A stretch of DNA of 9,187 nucleotides, taken from the NCBI RefSeq assembly GCF_023229105.1, contig NZ_JALNZY010000079.1:1-9187 (forward strand), read 5' to 3'. The first letter of the stretch is position 1. Each line of letters opens with the position of its first letter. The translations under genes and the position numbers were made by a program. Below, in pieces: positions 1 to 5,031 of this stretch. The notes beneath the pieces are model-generated. The model was not told the origin of the DNA, ran no database searches, and saw only the letters and a program-made list of their open reading frames with translations. The DNA is from Sulfurimonas sp. (lineage in GTDB: Bacteria; Campylobacterota; Campylobacteria; Campylobacterales; Sulfurimonadaceae).

Positions 1-413
1 TCAAACATGCATCTCTTAAAGCTATAGAAAAATACAAAGAGACTCTTACTAAAGAGGCTCTTTTTGAGATACTCTCAAGGATTAATGCAGATGCGCATAC
101 TTTAGAGATATCCAACGACTCCTTGATTTCTCTTTTTCATAATCTAAAACTAAACTCAAAAGAGTATATAGAAGCTTCAAAAAAACTCTCCAAATCAATG
201 CTTCCAGAGCAAAGAATAAAACTATTTGAACTCTTAAGTAATGAGGATGAGGCAGCAATGGAAGCGTATTTATTTACTCTTTTTGATTTAGAGATGCTAA
301 CCCCGGCTAAAGATATTTTGGATATTTCACAACCTAACGAGTATATGTCTTTTAAAGCTTACAGCTCACTAAGAGACAATGGTAAGCATTTTGATATCAA
401 TCTCTTTGTGTAA
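1..413 (+). CDS. C-terminal part of an unrecognised helical protein (5' end outside window)
   Basis: The frame that ends at TAA 411-413 is open without a stop back to position 3, so this is the last ~136 codons of a gene that begins upstream of the window. The TTG at 123 has no reason to be the true start, because the upstream codons are coherent (KHASLKAIEKYKE...). The visible protein is soluble-looking and rich in Leu, Lys, Glu and Ala, with amphipathic stretches such as LISLFHNLKL and QRIKLFELLSNEDEAAMEAY. These suggest consecutive alpha helices of the TPR or HEAT type. No catalytic motif or membrane segment is visible in this part. It ends DNGKHFDINLFV. The dus gene starts 15 nt downstream on the same strand, so co-transcription is likely. 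I do not recognise the family and assign no function. Confidence 0.75.
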   Translation, partial: KHASLKAIEKYKETLTKEALFEILSRINADAHTLEISNDSLISLFHNLKLNSKEYIEASKKLSKSMLPEQRIKLFELLSNEDEAAMEAYLFTLFDLEMLTPAKDILDISQPNEYMSFKAYSSLRDNGKHFDINLFV

Positions 414-428
414 TTTAGTATATAAATA

Positions 429-1382
429 ATGAGTGAAAAATTATCTTTTAAAGAGCCCATATATGTACTCGCGCCGCTTGCCGGCTACACAGATTTGCCT
501 TTTAGAAGTGTTGTAAAGAAATTTGGAGCAGATTTGACTGTAAGCGAAATGCTCAGCTCAAATGCTCTAGTTCACGGTTCTGCCAAGACTCTTAATATGA
601 TACAAAAAAGTCCAAATGAAGACCCATACTCCGTTCAGATTGCCGGAGCAGATACAAATACCATCCGTAGCGCAGTTGAAATTTTAAATGAGCAAGAGGG
701 CATAGACATTATCGACCTAAATTGCGGCTGCCCCGTACCAAAAGTAGTCGGACATGGAAGTGGAAGCTCACTGCTGCTAGACTTGCCTTTGATGGGTGAG
801 ATTATAAGAGCTATAAAAGATACCTCAAATAAAAATTTAACAAGTGTAAAAATAAGACTCGGTTTTGAGAAAAAAAACCATATTGATATAGCAAAGAGAG
901 TTGAAGATAGCGGAGCTGATTTTTTAGCGGTTCATGGAAGAACACGCGCAGGAAAATTTAAAGCCGCAGTTGATTATGATGCAATAAAAGAGATTAAAGA
1001 GGCAGTTAAAATCCCGGTAATAGCAAATGGCGATATAGACTCTTACGAGAAAGCAAAATGGGTGCTAGAATATACCGGAGCCGACGGTGTTATGATTGGA
1101 AGAGGAGCCATCGGTGCTCCTTGGATATTTCATCAGCTTAAAGCAGGCACTGAAAATATTGACAAAAAAGTCAAGCATGCTATAATCATGGAGCACTTTG
1201 ATAAGATGATAGAGTTTTATGGCTCCCATGGGTTGCCAATGTTTAGAAAACATACGCATACTTACTCTAAAGGTTATAGAGGTGCATCAACACTTAGAAA
1301 CAGTGTAAACCGTATATCTGATATACAACAATACCGCACTGAGATAGATGACTTTTTTAGTAATAGTGAGATAGTTTGTTAA
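429..1382 (+). CDS. dus: tRNA-dihydrouridine synthase, DusB/NifR3-like
   Basis: This flavoenzyme uses FMN and NADPH to reduce specific uridines in the tRNA D-loop region to dihydrouridine, in the cytoplasm. The 317-aa product has the usual Dus length and motif order. APLAGYTDLPFR (15-26) opens the TIM barrel, and VQIAGAD lies at 69-75. DLNCGCPVPK (96-105) holds the expected catalytic cysteine C101. KIRLGF (K141) and AVHGRTR (H169) provide FMN and substrate contacts, and ANGDI (199-203) and IGRGAIGAPWIF (223-234) form the phosphate-binding end of the barrel. A short helical C-terminal tRNA-binding domain with RKHTHTYSKGYRG follows. The start ATG has only a weak ribosome binding site. The 3' end overlaps the next gene by 7 nt. 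The Dus family is clear; which uridine it modifies cannot be read from the sequence, so the B-type subclass is less certain. Confidence 0.95.
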   Translation: MSEKLSFKEPIYVLAPLAGYTDLPFRSVVKKFGADLTVSEMLSSNALVHGSAKTLNMIQKSPNEDPYSVQIAGADTNTIRSAVEILNEQEGIDIIDLNCGCPVPKVVGHGSGSSLLLDLPLMGEIIRAIKDTSNKNLTSVKIRLGFEKKNHIDIAKRVEDSGADFLAVHGRTRAGKFKAAVDYDAIKEIKEAVKIPVIANGDIDSYEKAKWVLEYTGADGVMIGRGAIGAPWIFHQLKAGTENIDKKVKHAIIMEHFDKMIEFYGSHGLPMFRKHTHTYSKGYRGASTLRNSVNRISDIQQYRTEIDDFFSNSEIVC

Positions 1383-2512
1383 AAATCAGCAAATCAATTA
1401 AAACATTAGACCATAGCGATATAGGTGACAATCTGCTACACTATGACTACAATGTAAAACATCTCCTCTCTCTAATAAGAAAAAAGGTAAGTAAAGACGA
1501 TCCACATTTTTTGAGTTCATACCGCTCTTTTGAGGGCGAAGTTTTTGAAAACTTTATTTATGAAAAACTTCTTATTTATGCAGTAGAAAATGAAAATATT
1601 GAAAAGTTTGTGCTGAAGGGTTTTCATCAAGATAAAATAAAAGCACATGCAAATACACTCTCAATAAGTGAAAAACAGCAGATTGTTTATAGAACAAAAA
1701 GCAGAGAAATCAGTGAATTTGATGCTATGCTTATTACAAAAGACAATGAACTCTACTTTGTAGAGATGACGCTTGTTAAATCTGTGCTAAAGCTTAGAAA
1801 AAGACTTAGAAAAAAGAGAGCCCTTCTTGAGATAATTTTTCCAAACTATAAAATAAAAGCTCTGATTATTTTAAACGAGGGCGCTACTGGAGTCAGACAA
1901 CTACCCTCATATTGTACTGTTTGGATGACTGAAGGTTTTTTGGCGAATGATGTGCTTGAGTATATTGTAGATACTGATGCTAGAAAACTGATGCCAAAAA
2001 AGAGAATCAAATCTAGTAAAATGATAGAGGCTCACTCTTTAAGACTTTATCATTTTAGGTACTATAACACTATCTCATGGATAACAAAAACTATCAATAG
2101 CAACAAAAAGCATATACTAGATATGAGCTTTTTAATGAGCGAAAAAATTCAAAGATACCATGATTTGTATAATAAGTTTTATATTGGCTATATAGATGCT
2201 GCGCAAATGAGAGAACAGCTACAGCTAGATAGTAGCGTTAAAGATAAACAACAAGTGATTGTGGCAATAGAAAAAAAGCATTCAGATGAAATAGTCTTAA
2301 CTTACTATATTCAGCTAACACGAAAAAGTTTATATCTCTACTCTTTTGATGAGGAGAAGGTAATAAAAGAGAAAAAAGACCCATATGGAATTACAGTAAC
2401 TGAAGTTTATCATATAAGCAAAATGATGGATGAGAAATACAGACTAACTCCAGTAAATCTAGAGACAATTAAGAAGCTATTAGAAAATAGATTTCAGACG
2501 GACGCTTCTTAA
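1376..2512 (+). CDS. Uncharacterised protein with a putative PD-(D/E)XK nuclease-like core
   Basis: This is a 378-aa protein with no signal peptide or membrane segment. Start: the codons just upstream in this frame are TAA, TAG and TGA (1361-1369), so TTG 1376 is the only good start. GTGAG at 1366-1370 sits just before it, and the next in-frame Met is residue 118. It overlaps dus by 7 nt, which suggests translational coupling. What I see: FEGEVFENFIYEKLL (52-66); then EFDAMLITKDNELYFVEMTLVK (first half 114-124, second half 125-135); then a basic helix KLRKRLRKKRALLE (139-152) and the strand KALIIL (161-166). The order of a GExxE helix, a D-bearing strand, an E-bearing strand, a helix and a strand matches a PD-(D/E)XK restriction-endonuclease-like core (E55/E58, D116, E130). 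The usual E-x-K is E-M-T here, with K135 nearby, so the site may be rearranged or inactive. The C-terminal half (about 200-378) is rich in Tyr, Lys and Ile and is unrecognised. The fold call is my inference; function is unknown. Confidence 0.8.
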   Translation: MLKISKSIKTLDHSDIGDNLLHYDYNVKHLLSLIRKKVSKDDPHFLSSYRSFEGEVFENFIYEKLLIYAVENENIEKFVLKGFHQDKIKAHANTLSISEKQQIVYRTKSREISEFDAMLITKDNELYFVEMTLVKSVLKLRKRLRKKRALLEIIFPNYKIKALIILNEGATGVRQLPSYCTVWMTEGFLANDVLEYIVDTDARKLMPKKRIKSSKMIEAHSLRLYHFRYYNTISWITKTINSNKKHILDMSFLMSEKIQRYHDLYNKFYIGYIDAAQMREQLQLDSSVKDKQQVIVAIEKKHSDEIVLTYYIQLTRKSLYLYSFDEEKVIKEKKDPYGITVTEVYHISKMMDEKYRLTPVNLETIKKLLENRFQTDAS

Positions 2513-2528
2513 CTTTTAAATTTTTAAA
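2469..2528 (+). terminator. Candidate terminator hairpin at the end of the dus cluster
   Basis: A perfect 9-bp inverted repeat pairs TTAAGAAGC (2469-2477) with GCTTCTTAA (2504-2512). The second arm contains the TAA stop of the nuclease-like gene. It is followed by the T-rich run CTTTTAAATTTTTAAA. The 26-nt loop is long for an intrinsic terminator but can itself pair (CTAT 2477-2480 with ATAG 2487-2490). The T-rich run lies only on the plus-strand side, so any termination would act mainly on the plus-strand transcript before it enters the convergent fliO gene, 11 nt away. Moderate to low confidence. Confidence 0.4.
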
Positions 2529-3408
2529 CCTCATATCTAACAGAGGCAGCCTTTTCTTTGTATGCCCGAAGATACTCTTTGGAATTTTCGTCACTATTAT
2601 TTAAAAAATTATCTAACTCCTGATGCCTGCTTTGTAAAATAGATTCAAAATCATCTTGGGTAACAGGTCTGTTTTGTGTAAATTTATCAAGTAAAATATT
2701 ATTTTCCCCCATAAGCACAAGATAGCTCTGCTCGCCAAAATCTAGCATCACAACGCTGTTTTGGCTGTTTAGAGATTTTTGAAATCGTATGCTTACATCA
2801 CTTGAAAAAGTCGGTTGTGGAGCTTTTTTTTCTGTTTGAGCATTTTGTGCAAATAGCCAAGAAGATTTGTTTTGTTTATTTTGTGGAGTTGAGACTCTCT
2901 TTTTTATGTAAAAGAGCATAACTATTCCTATAGTTAATATAGCTATAACTATATAGTAACTTTGTGATATATCATCACTTTTCTTCGTCGGAAGAGAACC
3001 AAGCCCTAAAGGCTCAGCCTCTTGAGTTTTTATGGAATTTTCTGTTTGGGGCACAATAGTTGTAAATCTTAATCTAAGCCCGTAAGAATCAGAGGTTTTT
3101 GACGCTTGAAGGACTATGGAGGGTGGCACATTAGCGGCTATTTGTGTATAGCCTGACATCGGAGTAATAGCGATGGATTTTATATACTTAGAAGAGAGTT
3201 TTTTTATCTTTGAAGACTCTATAGATGCATCTTCTAGTTTAATCAAAATAGTTGAATCACTTAAACTCTGTTTTATAACACCTTCATAAGGGGTGTCAAA
3301 TGTTATCATAACATCTACTCTGTCGGTTCTGTCATATATGTTATAGCTTAGAATTTTTGAAGCATATAGAGAAAATGGGAGGAGAAAAATAAAGAGCAGT
3401 TTAATCAT
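2524..3408 (-). CDS. fliO: Flagellar export protein FliO-like, with N-terminal periplasmic domain
   Basis: FliO is a membrane protein that helps assemble the FliPQR core of the flagellar type III export gate. The 294-aa product starts with a signal peptide (MIKLLFIFLLPFSLYA, probable cleavage after A16). A periplasmic beta-rich region (about 17-120) resembles an AMIN-type domain: DRVDVMITFDTPYEG near 29-43 and a closing GLRLRF at 110-115. A linker then leads to one membrane helix (about 151-168, YYIVIAILTIGIVMLFYI) ending in KKR. The cytoplasmic part contains NSVVMLDFGEQSYLVLMGEN (217-236), which is the conserved FliO core. Classical enteric FliO is much shorter and lacks the periplasmic domain, whereas extended forms are known in Helicobacter and Campylobacter. 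The start ATG overlaps the fliN stop (ATGA), and GAGA just upstream could serve as ribosome binding site. The gene converges on the nuclease-like gene. Confidence 0.8.
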   Translation of the reverse strand: MIKLLFIFLLPFSLYASKILSYNIYDRTDRVDVMITFDTPYEGVIKQSLSDSTILIKLEDASIESSKIKKLSSKYIKSIAITPMSGYTQIAANVPPSIVLQASKTSDSYGLRLRFTTIVPQTENSIKTQEAEPLGLGSLPTKKSDDISQSYYIVIAILTIGIVMLFYIKKRVSTPQNKQNKSSWLFAQNAQTEKKAPQPTFSSDVSIRFQKSLNSQNSVVMLDFGEQSYLVLMGENNILLDKFTQNRPVTQDDFESILQSRHQELDNFLNNSDENSKEYLRAYKEKAASVRYEV

Positions 3409-3743
3409 AGTTTCTCTTTTGCAAGATGATATAAGACAGCACTTGAGTCAAGTATCTCGTTGATACGAATTGCAAGATTTTTTTCATAGACCATAACCTC
3501 GCCTTTTCCTAAAATACGTCCGTTCACATAAGACTCAACACTCTCTCCTGCAGGCTTTTTAAGGTCTATAATAGAACCTTTTGTTAGTTTTAGTATGTCA
3601 CCGATAGTGAGTTCTGTTTCGCCTAGTTCGGATACAAACTCAACTTCCATATCTAGAAGCCCCGAGTAATCCATCCATGAGAGTTCCTTATCAGGGTCAA
3701 ATGTAAACTCTTTGGCTCCATAGGCATGTCTTTGTTTTTTCAA
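3405..3743 (-). CDS. fliN: Flagellar motor switch protein FliN
   Basis: FliN forms the lower part of the cytoplasmic C-ring of the flagellar motor, where it helps bind CheY-P and docks the export ATPase complex. The 112-aa protein has a ~27-residue N-terminal tail followed by a SpoA (surface presentation of antigens) domain from about 28 to 100: LLDMEVEFVSELGETELTIG (29-48), ILKLTKGSIIDLKKPAGE (50-67), VNGRILGKGEVMVYEKNLAI (73-92), RINEIL (93-98). The start is TTG directly after the TAA of the cheX-like gene, in the same frame. An AAGGA 7 nt upstream supports it, and no in-frame ATG occurs before residue 24. The stop overlaps the fliO start by 4 nt. The family is clear. Confidence 0.95.
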   Translation of the reverse strand: MKKQRHAYGAKEFTFDPDKELSWMDYSGLLDMEVEFVSELGETELTIGDILKLTKGSIIDLKKPAGESVESYVNGRILGKGEVMVYEKNLAIRINEILDSSAVLYHLAKEKL

Positions 3744-4166
3744 TTAGAGTTCCTTGATGGCAATAATCATCTCATCATCTTCTATCTTTAAGACTTTGGC
3801 TTTATCGTAGTTAAAATCAAAAATATCAATCTTTTCAAAATGCGGTATTGACATAGTGTAGGATTCGGATGGGTTCTTACTAGCAAGAACTTTAGCGCTT
3901 CCGACTATGAGATTTGCAGTTTCTAGCGTCATGTCAATCAAAGTCTCCTCATCACTCTCATCCTCTTCTAAAAGAAGTGTAGATATTCTCTGTGCAAAAC
4001 TCAGTGTTGCTCCGATATAAACTCTATATTTGGTTCCATTTATGCTTTGTATATCAATATAAGCAATAACTGTTCTCATTTTAGCTACATTATCGTGTAG
4101 CTCATATGATAACCTGACTTGATGGATACAAAAATTTTTTGAAGCTTCTATAATTGTATTTAACAT
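3744..4166 (-). CDS. CheX/CheC-like chemotaxis phosphatase domain protein
   Basis: The 140-aa single-domain protein resembles the CheC/CheX/FliY family, whose members dephosphorylate CheY-P. The key stretch is LIDMTLETANLIVGSAKVLA (76-95), followed by SIPHF (106-110). It contains the family pattern E-x-x-N (E82, N85), then G89 in an N-x-x-x-G helix, and the proline of the following strand (P108). The N-terminal half has the strand and helix pattern of the domain (RVYIGATLSFAQRISTLLLE, 48-67), including the position where CheX binds substrate edge strands. An acidic loop EEDESDEETL follows. There is no SpoA domain at its own C-terminus, but fliN starts immediately after its stop. It leads the cheX-fliN-fliO transcript. 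Start: ATG with AAGGG 7 nt upstream. Family membership is likely; enzymatic activity is inferred. Confidence 0.75.
   Translation of the reverse strand: MLNTIIEASKNFCIHQVRLSYELHDNVAKMRTVIAYIDIQSINGTKYRVYIGATLSFAQRISTLLLEEDESDEETLIDMTLETANLIVGSAKVLASKNPSESYTMSIPHFEKIDIFDFNYDKAKVLKIEDDEMIIAIKEL
3751..3755 (-). promoter_or_regulatory. Ribosome binding site for fliN inside the cheX-like gene
   Basis: The minus strand reads AAGGA here, 7 nt before the TTG start of fliN. It lies in the last codons of the cheX-like gene and shows that fliN is initiated separately rather than made only as a fusion. Confidence 0.8.
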
Positions 4167-4173
4167 TCTTACG

Positions 4174-4178
4174 CCCTT
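4174..4178 (-). promoter_or_regulatory. Ribosome binding site for the cheX-like gene
   Basis: The minus strand reads AAGGG, 7 nt before the ATG at 4166, which supports that start codon. Confidence 0.75.
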
Positions 4179-4183
4179 ATTTG

Positions 4184-4201
4184 GCTAAATTATACTTTAG
4201 C
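4184..4201. promoter_or_regulatory. 18-bp palindrome over the flagellar -10 box (candidate operator)
   Basis: GCTAAA (4184-4189) and TTTAGC (4196-4201) are perfect 6-bp inverted arms around a 6-bp spacer. The TATAAT box of the minus-strand promoter lies within it (4189-4194). The element would not be transcribed in the cheX direction beyond its edge, so it is more likely a DNA-level protein site than an RNA hairpin. The binding protein is unknown, and chance occurrence in A/T-rich DNA remains possible. Confidence 0.4.
4189..4194 (-). promoter_or_regulatory. -10 box of the cheX-fliN-fliO promoter
   Basis: The minus strand has a perfect TATAAT here. Transcription would be expected to start near 4182, leaving a ~15-nt leader that still contains the AAGGG ribosome binding site. 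No good -35 hexamer is seen at 16-18 nt, which is common in Campylobacterota, where the -35 is poorly conserved. I see no sigma-54 (GG-N10-GC) or sigma-28 type element, so this flagellar operon looks sigma-70 driven. Confidence 0.6.
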
Positions 4202-4255
4202 ACACCTCTAAAAATTCTTAATATTTTTTCAAAATGAAACGTTGCATTAGAAAGA

Positions 4256-4264
4256 TGCTATAAT
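4256..4264 (+). promoter_or_regulatory. Extended -10 promoter of the permease-uvrA-selD cluster
   Basis: TGC followed directly by TATAAT (4259-4264) is an extended -10 element. No convincing -35 is seen 17 nt upstream. A start near 4271 would leave a leader of about 12 nt before ATG 4283 or about 6 nt before TTG 4277. A short imperfect repeat, GCAT (4244-4247) with ATGC (4255-4258), lies just upstream of the box. Confidence 0.65.
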
Positions 4265-4282
4265 TCCAAAAAAGTTTTGATA

Positions 4283-5014
4283 ATGATTGAATTGATTTTT
4301 CTAGGTGCTGGGGTCGGTACATTGTCCGGTTTTTTTGGCATCGGCGGCGGAACGATACTTGTTCCCATGCTTTTGTTTCTTGGTTATGAGATTAAAGATG
4401 CAATAGGTATTTCAGTTGTCCAGATGGTTTTTAGTTCAGTTTATGGAAGTTATCTTAACAATAAAAAGGGAACGCTTGATGTTCCCATGGTCTTTACAAT
4501 AGGCGTTGGCGGCTTTGTCGGCGCACTTTTAAGTGGGTTTTTTACATCTGTATTTAGTGACTTGACACTAGAGATTATATTTTTGCTTTTTGCTCTGTTT
4601 GCACTTAGCAGACTTTTTTTTAAAGCAAAAATTGATGTTGTACAAAAAGATGTAAATAGAGTTATACTTTTTTTAATAGGTCTTTTTTTAGGTCTTTTTA
4701 GTATGCTTATTGGAGTTGGCGGAAGTATTATTTTAGTTCCAATCTTAGTCGGCTTTTTGCATGTTGATTTAAAAAAAGCGATATCTGCAGGACTTTTTTT
4801 TGTGGTTTTCTCATCTATTTCAGGGTTGATTTCTCATGCCTTAAGCAGGGAGATAGACTTCTTTAGCGGAGTAGTTATCGGCTTGGCATCATTAGCGGGC
4901 GTATATGTTGGTATTTTACTTAAAGACAGGGTAGACTCTGCTTTACAGAAAAAATTATTAGTAGGTTTTTATCTATTAGTTGTTATATACTTAATACAAA
5001 GAATATTTTTTTAG
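4283..5014 (+). CDS. TauE/SafE (TSUP) family membrane permease
   Basis: This is an integral inner-membrane protein of the family formerly called DUF81, whose members move sulfur-containing organic anions or sulfite across the membrane. The protein is about 243 aa and almost entirely hydrophobic, with around 7-8 predicted helices. It shows the internal two-fold repeat of the family: GFFGIGGGTILVP near residues 16-28 and SMLIGVGGSIILVP near 140-153. A charged loop (KAKIDVVQKDVNR) separates the halves. Two starts are possible: TTG 4277 or ATG 4283. I prefer ATG 4283 because TTG would leave almost no leader after the predicted promoter, and the AAAAG at 4270-4274 spaces better to the ATG. uvrA follows 17 nt downstream, so the genes are probably co-transcribed. 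The substrate cannot be read from the sequence; sulfite, or selenium-related oxyanions given the downstream genes, is only a guess. Confidence 0.9.
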   Translation: MIELIFLGAGVGTLSGFFGIGGGTILVPMLLFLGYEIKDAIGISVVQMVFSSVYGSYLNNKKGTLDVPMVFTIGVGGFVGALLSGFFTSVFSDLTLEIIFLLFALFALSRLFFKAKIDVVQKDVNRVILFLIGLFLGLFSMLIGVGGSIILVPILVGFLHVDLKKAISAGLFFVVFSSISGLISHALSREIDFFSGVVIGLASLAGVYVGILLKDRVDSALQKKLLVGFYLLVVIYLIQRIFF

Positions 5015-5031
5015 AGGAATGTTAGCTTAAG

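Noticed and set aside
51..63. AAAGAG-G-CTCTTT palindrome
   Set aside because: The spacer is one base, too short for a hairpin loop, and it lies inside coding sequence; likely a codon-use coincidence.
123..413. Complete 96-aa gene starting at TTG 123
   Set aside because: The frame stays open to the window edge upstream, so the TTG is just an internal Leu codon of a longer truncated gene.
1065..1259. Minus-strand 64-codon open frame
   Set aside because: It lies wholly inside dus, has no ribosome binding site or recognisable protein, and the plus-strand frame has strong conserved motifs.
4244..4258. GCAT-N7-ATGC repeat as an operator for the permease promoter
   Set aside because: Four-base arms are too short to separate from chance; noted only within the promoter entry.
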